In this document: piece after piece, positions 1 through 5,639 of the stretch | Numbering within the stretch: the first letter of the stretch is position 1 | How the letters are laid out: every line of letters begins with the position of its first letter | DNA from: Bacillota bacterium | Lineage (GTDB): Bacteria; Bacillota; Clostridia; Tissierellales; Peptoniphilaceae | Reading direction: 5' to 3' | DNA length: 6,147 nt | NCBI GenBank assembly: GCA_023418835.1 | Contig: JAEZYW010000071.1 | Span: forward strand, 1-6,147 | Notes under the pieces: model-generated | The model's input: only the letters and a program-made list of their open reading frames with translations | What the model was told of the DNA's origin: nothing | Databases searched by the model: none | Program-made: the position numbers and the translations under genes

Positions 1-227
1 GTCCAGTGAGTTCATGTTTTTGTGAGGATTGCAATAGAATTCGTCTAACTTCAGATGGCAAATTAAAATCTTGTCTTCATTCCAAAGAAGAAATTGATTT
101 AAACGGTCTTACAGATGAAGAATTGGATGAAAAGTTGCAAGAAGGAATTTATAGAAAGCCTAAGAATCATCATCTAGATGAAGGTTACACTGAAACTGAT
201 AGAAGTATGAACATGATTGGAGGCTAA
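1..227 (+). CDS. moaA: GTP 3',8-cyclase MoaA, C-terminal fragment (5' end outside window)
   Basis: This is the last 74 residues of MoaA, the radical-SAM enzyme that, with MoaC, converts GTP into cyclic pyranopterin monophosphate in the cytoplasm. The frame is already open at base 3, so the gene starts before the window; the GTG at position 6 is an internal Val codon, not a start. The fragment carries the family's second [4Fe-4S] motif, C-x2-C-x13-C (codons at 21, 30 and 72), followed by the usual N-R-x-R-L-T-x-D-G-K-L-x-x-C-L context. This cluster binds the GTP substrate in MoaA proteins. The protein ends in R-S-M-N-M-I-G-G; the C-terminal Gly-Gly is known to be needed for MoaA activity. The N-terminal radical-SAM CxxxCxxC motif lies outside the window and could not be checked. 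The ribosome binding site of moaC lies inside its last codons. Confidence 0.96.
   Translation, partial: PVSSCFCEDCNRIRLTSDGKLKSCLHSKEEIDLNGLTDEELDEKLQEGIYRKPKNHHLDEGYTETDRSMNMIGG
219..223 (+). promoter_or_regulatory. Ribosome binding site of moaC, inside the moaA 3' end
   Basis: GGAGG lies 5 nt upstream of the GTG at 229 and overlaps the final Gly-Gly codons of moaA. It selects GTG 229 over the in-frame TTG at 217, which would lie upstream of this site. MoaC translation is therefore probably coupled to moaA. Confidence 0.85.
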
Positions 228-228
228 G

Positions 229-717
229 GTGAAGGAAAATAAATTAACTCATCTAAATGAAAAGGGAAGAGCCAGAATGGTGGATGTGGGCAATAAAGAT
301 AAGACAAAGCGAACTGCCACAGCTTCTGGAAAAGTCCATTTAAATAAAATGACTTTTTCTCTAGTCGTCAATCAAGGAATAAAAAAGGGAGATGTCCTTT
401 CTGTCGCCCAAGTTGCAGGGATTATGGGTGCCAAAAAAACATCGGATTTGATACCAATGTGCCATCCAATTTCCATAACGGGTGCAGACATTGACTTTAA
501 ATTAGACGAAGAAAATTATATTATAGAGATATTTGCAACGACAAAAGTAAATGGGGAAACAGGTGTGGAAATGGAAGCTTTAACAGCAGTTTCAACTGCG
601 GCTTTAACTATTTACGATATGTGTAAGGCTGTTCAAAGGGATATAATTATCGACGATATTAAATTATTAGAAAAAACTGGCGGGGTCAGCGGAGACTATA
701 AATGGGAGGAAAAATGA
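229..717 (+). CDS. moaC: Cyclic pyranopterin monophosphate synthase MoaC
   Basis: MoaC rearranges the 3',8-cyclo-GTP made by MoaA into cyclic pyranopterin monophosphate, the first stable intermediate of Mo/W cofactor synthesis. The product is 162 residues, essentially the E. coli MoaC length (161), with no sign of truncation. The GTG start is chosen because GGAGG sits 5 nt upstream and because the protein then begins K-E-N-K-L-T-H-L-N, as MoaC proteins typically do. Visible signatures are M-V-D-V near residues 17-20, K-G-D-V at 53-56, C-H-P at 78-80, G-V-E-M-E-A-L-T-A at 112-120 and D-M-C-K-A at 130-134. Lys53, His79 and Lys133 align with E. coli Lys51, His77 and Lys131, all active-site residues. 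The gene starts 1 nt after the moaA stop, and its TGA stop overlaps the next gene's ATG (ATGA at 714). Confidence 0.97.
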   Translation: MKENKLTHLNEKGRARMVDVGNKDKTKRTATASGKVHLNKMTFSLVVNQGIKKGDVLSVAQVAGIMGAKKTSDLIPMCHPISITGADIDFKLDEENYIIEIFATTKVNGETGVEMEALTAVSTAALTIYDMCKAVQRDIIIDDIKLLEKTGGVSGDYKWEEK

Positions 718-1148
718 AAGTAGTATCAGTTAGCATTAGTGAAGAAAAGGGCACAAAGAAAAAACCAGTAGACTTTGTGGAATTAAAAATAGACCATGGA
801 ATAGTTGGGGATGCCCACGCTGGGAATTGGCATAGACAAGTAAGCTTGTTGGGAGTTGAAAGTTTGGAAAAAATGCTAGATTCTATCCCAGAATTAGGAT
901 CGGGAGATTTTGCTGAAAATATTATGACCGAGGGACTAACTTTATACGAACTTCCCATTGGAACCCTTTTAAAAGTTGGAGAAACAGAATTGGAAGTAAC
1001 TCAAATAGGAAAAGAGTGCCACGGCGGATGCGAAATCAGAAGAATAACTGGGGATTGTGTAATGCCTAGAGAAGGGATTTTTGCAGTAGTAAAAAAAGAA
1101 GGTAAAGTCTATCCCGGAGATGAAATAGAAATTATAAAAGGTAATTAA
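714..1148 (+). CDS. MOSC domain-containing protein
   Basis: This 144-residue stand-alone MOSC protein belongs to the family named after the MoCo sulfurase C-terminal domain. These proteins are thought to bind the pterin cofactor or carry sulfur through a conserved Cys; the exact job of the small bacterial members is not settled. Motifs seen: G-I-V-G-D-A-H-A-G-N-W-H-R-Q at 29-42, F-A-E-N-I near 65, then G-K-E-C-H-G-G-C-E-I with Cys102 and Cys106, and G-D-C-V-M-P-R-E-G-I-F-A ending the domain (Cys115). I chose ATG 714 because the protein then starts M-K-V-V-S-V-S-I-S like its relatives and GGGAGG lies just upstream. An in-frame ATG at 702 would add four residues and has only GGAG at 691-694 behind it. 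The start overlaps the moaC stop as ATGA, implying coupled translation. Confidence 0.93.
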   Translation: MKVVSVSISEEKGTKKKPVDFVELKIDHGIVGDAHAGNWHRQVSLLGVESLEKMLDSIPELGSGDFAENIMTEGLTLYELPIGTLLKVGETELEVTQIGKECHGGCEIRRITGDCVMPREGIFAVVKKEGKVYPGDEIEIIKGN

Positions 1149-1149
1149 T

Positions 1150-2172
1150 ATGATAAAGAAAATTAAAGTTGAAGATGGAATAGGACAACCTCTGTTACAC
1201 GACATTACAGGGATTTTGGACACGGGCTTTAAAGGGGTCATTTTTAAACGAAATCACATAATTAAAGAAGAAGACATTGAGATCTTAAAAAGCATAGGTA
1301 AAGATCACATTTATGTTGGAGAATTAGAAGAGGGACAAGTCCACGAAGAAGATGCAATTATGGAACTAATCCCAGAAATTTTGGGAAAAAACATTGAATA
1401 CACCAAACCATCTGAAGGAAAGACCACCCTTAAAAGCGAAATCCACGGACTTTTCGTTATAAATAGAGAGGGCTTAAAAGAATTAAACTCAATTGGCTCT
1501 TATACATTGGCGACAATTCCTTCTTATACTGAAGTTTCCAAGGGAGACAGACTAGTTGGGGCGAGAATAATTCCTTTATACACAACTAGGGAAGAAGTAG
1601 AAGTTGCAAAGACAATGGGCAAAGAACATTTTCCAGTTTTTGAAGTTAAGGAGTTTAAAAAACTAAAAATCGGTACAATAATAACTGGGGATGAAGTGTA
1701 TTACGGTAGAATACAAGATCGTTTTGAACCTGTATTGACAGAAAAATTCCAAAGATACAATCCTGAAATATTAGGATTTACAAAATGTCCCGACGATTTG
1801 GAAAAAATCAAAGAAGCTTTAGATAGTTTTTTAGAACAAGGTGCAGATTTGGTAATTTTCACAGGGGGAATGAGCGTCGATCCCGACGATTTAACTCCCA
1901 CAGCAATTAGAGAATCAGGGGCAGAGATAATAACCCAAGGAATCCCAATGCAACCAGGAAATATGTTGACAGTTGGAAAACTAGACGACACTTATTTGAT
2001 GGGTGTGCCTGGAGCTTCTATTCACGCACCGGTAACGAGTTTCGACGTTTTCTTCCCAAGAATCTTAGCTGGAGTAGAATTAAAAAAAGCGGATTTTGTG
2101 GAACTGGGAGAAGGGGGACTTTGCATAGGTTGTAAGGCTTGTAGATATCCGATTTGTTATTTTGGAGCGTAA
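1150..2172 (+). CDS. MoeA-like molybdopterin-binding protein with C-terminal cysteine tail
   Basis: This 340-residue protein is related to MoeA but shorter (MoeA is about 400). The N-terminal part (about 1-60) resembles the MoeA N-terminus, with V-E-D-G-I-G and a 'GxFKGxxFKxxHII' stretch. Residues about 170-320 form a MoCF/MogA-type molybdopterin-binding fold: I-T-G-D-E-V (178-183), T-G-G-M-S-V-D-P-D-D (238-247), Q-P-G-N-M (268-272) and G-V-P-G (285-288). These correspond to the S-G-G-V-S, K-P-G and G-L-P-G elements of MoeA. The MoeA C-terminal domain IV is absent. In its place is a short tail, C-x2-C-x2-C-x4-C (Cys325, 328, 331, 336), which could bind metal or an Fe-S cluster. By family it should act on adenylylated or metal-bound molybdopterin; that tungsten rather than molybdenum is handled is only an inference from the AOR gene nearby. 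The start is 1 nt after the MOSC stop, with a weak AAAGG site, so translation is probably coupled. It should not be called moeA without further evidence. Confidence 0.9.
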   Translation: MIKKIKVEDGIGQPLLHDITGILDTGFKGVIFKRNHIIKEEDIEILKSIGKDHIYVGELEEGQVHEEDAIMELIPEILGKNIEYTKPSEGKTTLKSEIHGLFVINREGLKELNSIGSYTLATIPSYTEVSKGDRLVGARIIPLYTTREEVEVAKTMGKEHFPVFEVKEFKKLKIGTIITGDEVYYGRIQDRFEPVLTEKFQRYNPEILGFTKCPDDLEKIKEALDSFLEQGADLVIFTGGMSVDPDDLTPTAIRESGAEIITQGIPMQPGNMLTVGKLDDTYLMGVPGASIHAPVTSFDVFFPRILAGVELKKADFVELGEGGLCIGCKACRYPICYFGA

Positions 2173-2173
2173 T

Positions 2174-2683
2174 ATGGAATTAAAAAAATATGAGGTTGGA
2201 ATAATAACCATATCCGACAGATCCTCTAGAGGGGAAAGGGAAGATTTGGGAGGTCCTTTATTAAAGGAATTAATTGAAAAAGAAGGATTTAAAGTAATAA
2301 AAACCCAAATAGTTCCCGATGAAAAAGAAAAAATCGTAGATGTACTAAAAGAATTTTCTGAAGACGAAAGAATCGCTTTAATTTTAACAACTGGAGGTAC
2401 AGGATTTTCTCCAAGGGATGTTACCCCAGAAGCTACTATAGAAGCTTGCGAAAGAATGACCCCTGGAATTCCAGAGGCAATGCGAGCATTCAGTGCAAAA
2501 ATTACAAATAGAGCATATCTTTCTAGGGCACAAGCTGGAATAAGAAAAAGAACTTTAATAATAAATTTTCCGGGGAGCCCAAAAGCCATTAAAGAAAATT
2601 TAGAAGCTATATTGCCTTTTTTAGATCACGGAATTGAAATGCTTAGAGGCGGTCAAGCAGACTGCGCTAAGGAATTTAAATAA
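2174..2683 (+). CDS. mogA: MogA/MoaB-family molybdopterin adenylyltransferase
   Basis: Proteins of this family transfer AMP from ATP to molybdopterin, priming it for metal insertion by MoeA. The 169-residue product is one complete MoCF domain, closer in length to E. coli MoaB (170) than MogA (195). Visible are the T-I-S-D-R N-terminal strand (12-16), T-T-G-G-T-G-F-S-P-R-D-V-T-P-E-A-T starting at 72, S-R-A-Q-A-G-I near 118 and P-G-S-P-K-A at 133-138, followed by a L-P-F-L-D-H-G-I end. Asp49 and Asp82 fall at the same positions as the functionally important Asp49 and Asp82 of E. coli MogA. ATG 2174 is preferred over the in-frame TTG at 2162 because GGAG (2164-2167) is 6 nt upstream and would lie within the TTG-started gene. 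It begins 1 nt after the preceding stop and is the last gene before a strong terminator. MogA versus MoaB naming is uncertain; activity in the Mo/W pathway is likely from context. Confidence 0.93.
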   Translation: MELKKYEVGIITISDRSSRGEREDLGGPLLKELIEKEGFKVIKTQIVPDEKEKIVDVLKEFSEDERIALILTTGGTGFSPRDVTPEATIEACERMTPGIPEAMRAFSAKITNRAYLSRAQAGIRKRTLIINFPGSPKAIKENLEAILPFLDHGIEMLRGGQADCAKEFK

Positions 2684-2692
2684 ATAACTGAT

Positions 2693-2731
2693 AAAACTCT
2701 TTTAAATAATTTAAAAGGGTTTTATTTTTTT
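2693..2731 (+). terminator. Rho-independent terminator of the cofactor operon
   Basis: The arms at 2693-2706 and 2710-2723 form a 14-bp stem with a single G-T wobble and a 3-nt TAA loop. A run of seven T follows at 2725-2731. It starts 9 nt after the mogA stop, so it ends the moaA-to-mogA transcript. Because the stem is flanked by A and T runs, it might also work in the opposite direction, but no minus-strand gene needs it. Confidence 0.92.
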
Positions 2732-2744
2732 GTTAATTATTTGA

Positions 2745-2773
2745 TTGACAAATTCTTACCATTATCTTATTAT
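2745..2773 (+). promoter_or_regulatory. Sigma-70/sigma-A type promoter for the ydhY-ydhV-like operon
   Basis: A perfect -35 TTGACA (2745-2750) is followed, after a 17-nt spacer, by TATTAT (2768-2773; five of six consensus bases). The predicted transcript starts near 2780, giving a leader of about 30 nt before the ribosome binding site and ATG. It lies directly after the terminator, so the oxidoreductase genes have their own promoter. A small palindrome (2739-2753) overlaps the -35 box. Confidence 0.85.
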
Positions 2774-2798
2774 TTAAAAAGCAATGAAAGAATTTTAA

Positions 2799-2816
2799 TA
2801 GGAGGAAAATTATGTC
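2799..2816 (+). repeat. 18-nt ribosome binding site/start block, copy 1
   Basis: TAGGAGGAAAATTATGTC spans the Shine-Dalgarno, spacer, ATG and first two bases of codon 2 of the ydhY-like gene. The same 18 bases recur at the ydhV-like start (3482-3499). It fixes both starts and suggests matched initiation rates. Confidence 0.85.
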
Positions 2817-3480
2817 TGATAAGAACATATTAGATAAAATAAATAAAGGGTTATTTGACAAGAACTACACTCGTAGACAATTTCTAAAAATTTCAGGTAA
2901 AGGAATTGCTGGAATGGCTATCTCTGCGTCTTTACTTAACCTTTTAGGTTGCGAAGAAAAGCAAATAAAAGATGGTAAAATTTTTACTTGGGCAACTCCA
3001 ACTGGACTTTTAGTAGTCAATGCAGATAAATGTGTGGGATGCCACAGATGTGAAATGAATTGTAATTTATTTAACGACGGAAAGATTATGCCCTTTATTT
3101 CCAGATTAAATTTAAGGGATAACTACTATTATGGCGAAGAGTTAAATGACGACTTTTTACATAACCGCGGAATAAATGGAAATTATAGATGGGAGCCTAC
3201 TACTTGTAAACAATGTGCTCAACCGTGGTGTGGAGATGCTTGTCCAGAAAATGCGATTTATGCAGACGAAAAAACTGGTGCAAGAGTAGTGGACAAAGAA
3301 AAATGTATCGCTTGTGGAGCTTGTACAAAAGCTTGCCCATGGCATTTGCCAAGAATTGACCACGAAGAAAATTTTGCGACAAAATGTATAAACTGTGGAG
3401 CTTGCGTACAAGGATGCGTAACTGGTGCTATTACAATGAATAAGTGGGAAGATATAGCAACAGCTCTTCACAATTCATAA
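2812..3480 (+). CDS. ydhY: Four-cluster 4Fe-4S ferredoxin-like electron carrier with Tat motif (YdhY-like)
   Basis: This 222-residue protein is the likely electron-transfer partner of the AOR-family enzyme encoded next. It has sixteen cysteines in four tetrads, as in DmsB/NrfC-type subunits: 74/77/80/84, 132/135/140/144, 165/168/171/175 and 192/195/198/202. The last is followed by Val instead of the usual Pro. The N-terminus carries T-R-R-Q-F-L-K at 20-26, a good twin-arginine motif, then a modest hydrophobic stretch ending L-L-G-C (Cys47), a possible lipobox. From memory, E. coli YdhY (208 residues) shares the F-L-x-I-S-G-K-G, S/N-L-L-G-C and C-x-G-C-H-R-C-E stretches but has a degraded arginine pair (T-R-L). 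The start has GGAGG 6 nt upstream. The gene is 14 nt ahead of the ydhV-like gene, clearly one operon. Orthology to YdhY is inferred from remembered sequence, not from a search; export and lipidation are predictions. Confidence 0.9.
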   Translation: MSDKNILDKINKGLFDKNYTRRQFLKISGKGIAGMAISASLLNLLGCEEKQIKDGKIFTWATPTGLLVVNADKCVGCHRCEMNCNLFNDGKIMPFISRLNLRDNYYYGEELNDDFLHNRGINGNYRWEPTTCKQCAQPWCGDACPENAIYADEKTGARVVDKEKCIACGACTKACPWHLPRIDHEENFATKCINCGACVQGCVTGAITMNKWEDIATALHNS

Positions 3481-3481
3481 T

Positions 3482-3499
3482 TAGGAGGAAAATTATGTC
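3482..3499 (+). repeat. 18-nt ribosome binding site/start block, copy 2
   Basis: An exact second copy of the 18-nt block at 2799-2816. AGGAGG (3483-3488) lies 6 nt before the ATG at 3495. This rules out the longer in-frame opening that begins at 3444, inside the upstream gene. Confidence 0.85.
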
Positions 3500-5597
3500 A
3501 CTTGGATTTACAGGAAAATTACTTAGAGTAAACTTGACAACTGGAGATATCAATGTCGAGGACTCATCAAAATATAACGACTATATAGGTGGAGCTGGTG
3601 TGGGAACTAGAATTATGTATGAAGAAGTTCCCGTGGGCACAAAACCTTATGACGAAGGAAATAAATTAGTTTATTCAGTTGGACCAAACACAGGAACCAG
3701 CGCTCCGTGTTCAGGAAGAACTACAATAACTTCCCTTTCTACATTTACAAAAGGGAATATGATCGTTCACGCTCACATGGGTGGAGAAATGGCTTATATG
3801 ATGAAAATGGCTGGATACGACACAATAATCGTAGAAGGAAAAGCAGACTCTCCAGTTTTTATAAAAATTAAAGACGATGAAGTTACTATTGAAGATGCTT
3901 CAGCTATGTGGGGAAAAACTACTAGAGAAGCTACAAAAATGGTGGCTGACATAGTGGGAAAAGAATTCAATACTACAGCAATTGGACAAGCTGGCGAAAA
4001 TCTAGTAAACCAATCTTGTATGATAAATGCAGCTTCCCACAGTGGTGGAGCTGGAACTGGTGCTGTTATGGGTTCTAAAAATTTAAAAGCCATTACAATT
4101 TATGGAACTGGCTCTGTAAAAGTTCACGACCCTAAAAAAATATTTGAACTAAACAATTACGTAATGAAAGAGCTTATGGGCTCTAATAACAATCACGTAG
4201 TGCCTTCAACGGAAAGACCATGGGCAGAATACCACGATCCAGGTAGCCGTTGGACTGGAAGACCGGGACTTACATGGGGAGCTGGAGATGGTGGACCTGT
4301 GGATACAGGAGATTCACCTCCAGGAGAATTAAATAAATTTGGATATAGATGTCAAAAAGCTTACAAAGACTTTGGTCCACTTTCAGAAAAATACACTGTA
4401 AAAATGAGCGGATGTACTTCATGTCCAGTTAGATGTTTTGGAGTTTTGGATATTCCGTTTATGGAAGAAGAAGGTTACGCTCCAGTCGCTGCAAACACTT
4501 GTATGCCTAACTTTGAATACGGCTCAATTTTGCCAACTCCAAAGGATTACAAAGAACCAGGAGACGGTCCATTCCTTGCTAACTATGCGGCTTTTAGTAC
4601 GGCTGATGACTTGGGGCTTTGGGAAAATTACGGAGAACTTCCAAATACAATTAGATATTTTATTAAACACGGAATTTTAGAAAAAATTCTATCGAAAGAA
4701 GAATATGACGATCTACCATGGGATCTTTACGAAGCTGGAGATCCAGGGTTTATAAGAGACATTCAATATAGAATAGCTGAAAAAAGAGGAGAAATTTCCA
4801 ATCTTGGAGAAGGGGCATATTTCATAAGCGAAAGATACAAAGATTTACTCGGTGACGATTATTTAAATGCCCAAGAGATGTCTATAGTTTCTCCCCTAGG
4901 TTGGTCAAGACATCACGGAAACGAATGTGCAGCACAAGTAGGAGCGTTAACAAATATTTTCTACAATAGAGATTGTATGACCCATACTATTGTAAATATT
5001 TGGGGAAGCGGACTTCCATATGACGTTTTAAATCCAATTATTGAAGATTATTTTGGAGAAGGGGCTTTAGATAAGCCAAAAGCTTACACTCCAATGAATG
5101 AATCTAAAGCAAGATTTGCAAAATTTGGAGTAGTTCGCCAATGGCTTCACGATTCCTTTACTTTGTGTAACTGGGTATGGCCAATGACACTTTCTCCTGT
5201 AAAAGAAAGGGGATATGTTGGAGATTTAACTGTAGAAGCTCAATACATGTCTGCCATTACTGGAGAAGAATGGACAATGGAAGAGCTAGATTTTACAGCT
5301 GAAAGAGGTTTGCAATTGCTAAGAGCAACCCAAGTTCTAGGTCTAAATACTGTGGATATGAGAAATGAACACGATCAGTTTAATGACTGGATTTACGACA
5401 TGGATCCTGACATTCCAGCATTTACCGAAGGAACTGTCAAAATGGATAGAGAAGATATGAAAAAAGCTTTAGGCTTAATCTATAAAGAAATGGGTTGGGA
5501 CGAAGTAACTGGAGCTCCAACTAGGGCAACTTTAGAAAGATTTGGATTGAAAGATGTGGCTGACGATTTAGAAAGTAAGAATCTACTTCCAGCATAA
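3495..5597 (+). CDS. ydhV: Aldehyde ferredoxin oxidoreductase-family protein (YdhV-like, W/Mo-bispterin enzyme)
   Basis: The AOR family contains tungsten (sometimes molybdenum) bis-pyranopterin enzymes that oxidise aldehydes to carboxylic acids, or run in reverse, exchanging electrons with ferredoxin-type carriers. This 700-residue protein has the same length as E. coli YdhV and, from memory, matches it closely over long stretches, including L-R-V-N-L-T-T-G near the N-terminus, N-N-N-H-V-V-P-S-T and the final N-L-L-P-A. The AOR N-domain hallmark G-G-A-G-T-G-A-V-M-G-S-K-N-L-K-A is present. Cluster ligands appear as C-x2-C-x3-C at 307/310/314, and the fourth Cys is probably Cys558 in D-S-F-T-L-C-N-W-V-W-P. 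Further cysteines sit in A-P-C-S-G-R (Cys72) and N-R-D-C-M-T-H-T (Cys494). No signal peptide is visible. Cofactor supply is probably from the upstream operon. The substrate is unknown, and the metal (W or Mo) cannot be read from sequence. Confidence 0.94.
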   Translation: MSLGFTGKLLRVNLTTGDINVEDSSKYNDYIGGAGVGTRIMYEEVPVGTKPYDEGNKLVYSVGPNTGTSAPCSGRTTITSLSTFTKGNMIVHAHMGGEMAYMMKMAGYDTIIVEGKADSPVFIKIKDDEVTIEDASAMWGKTTREATKMVADIVGKEFNTTAIGQAGENLVNQSCMINAASHSGGAGTGAVMGSKNLKAITIYGTGSVKVHDPKKIFELNNYVMKELMGSNNNHVVPSTERPWAEYHDPGSRWTGRPGLTWGAGDGGPVDTGDSPPGELNKFGYRCQKAYKDFGPLSEKYTVKMSGCTSCPVRCFGVLDIPFMEEEGYAPVAANTCMPNFEYGSILPTPKDYKEPGDGPFLANYAAFSTADDLGLWENYGELPNTIRYFIKHGILEKILSKEEYDDLPWDLYEAGDPGFIRDIQYRIAEKRGEISNLGEGAYFISERYKDLLGDDYLNAQEMSIVSPLGWSRHHGNECAAQVGALTNIFYNRDCMTHTIVNIWGSGLPYDVLNPIIEDYFGEGALDKPKAYTPMNESKARFAKFGVVRQWLHDSFTLCNWVWPMTLSPVKERGYVGDLTVEAQYMSAITGEEWTMEELDFTAERGLQLLRATQVLGLNTVDMRNEHDQFNDWIYDMDPDIPAFTEGTVKMDREDMKKALGLIYKEMGWDEVTGAPTRATLERFGLKDVADDLESKNLLPA

Positions 5598-5603
5598 AGA
5601 AAA

Positions 5604-5623
5604 GGCGAGGAAAAATCCTCGCC
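5604..5623 (+). terminator. GC-rich hairpin after the ydhV-like gene; weak terminator or attenuator
   Basis: A perfect 8-bp stem (5604-5611 with 5616-5623) closes an AAAA loop, starting 6 nt after the stop codon. Only ATAATTT follows, without a true T-run, so termination is probably partial at best. It could instead protect the upstream mRNA 3' end or lower expression of the gene that starts 17 nt later. Confidence 0.6.
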
Positions 5624-5639
5624 ATAATTTGGTGATTGA

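Noticed and set aside
2080..2589. Long minus-strand open frame (169 codons) antisense to the MoeA-like/mogA junction
   Set aside because: It is a shadow of two well-conserved + strand genes. Its composition (Ser/Phe/Ile-rich) is typical of antisense translation of Glu/Lys/Gly-rich genes, and no start signal is evident.
2741..2754. FNR-type box near the promoter
   Set aside because: TTGAT is present at 2742-2746 or nearby, but the matching ATCAA half-site is missing at the required spacing.
2684..2811. Riboswitch or small RNA in the gap between the two operons
   Set aside because: The 128 nt are accounted for by a terminator, a promoter, a leader of about 30 nt and a ribosome binding site; no room or structure remains for a Moco-type riboswitch.
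3157..3471. Minus-strand open frames antisense to the ferredoxin-like gene, Cys- and Ser-rich
   Set aside because: The Cys content simply mirrors the reverse complement of repeated Cys/Gly/Ala/Thr codons in the ferredoxin gene; no promoter or ribosome binding site is visible.
3444..3494. N-terminal extension of the AOR-family protein from an upstream in-frame start
   Set aside because: AGGAGG 6 nt before ATG 3495, the exact 700-residue match in length to YdhV and overlap with the upstream coding region all favour 3495.
4438..4680. 80-codon + strand open frame inside the AOR-family gene
   Set aside because: It lies in another frame fully within the strongly supported 3495-5597 coding region, has no plausible ribosome binding site, and resembles nothing I know.
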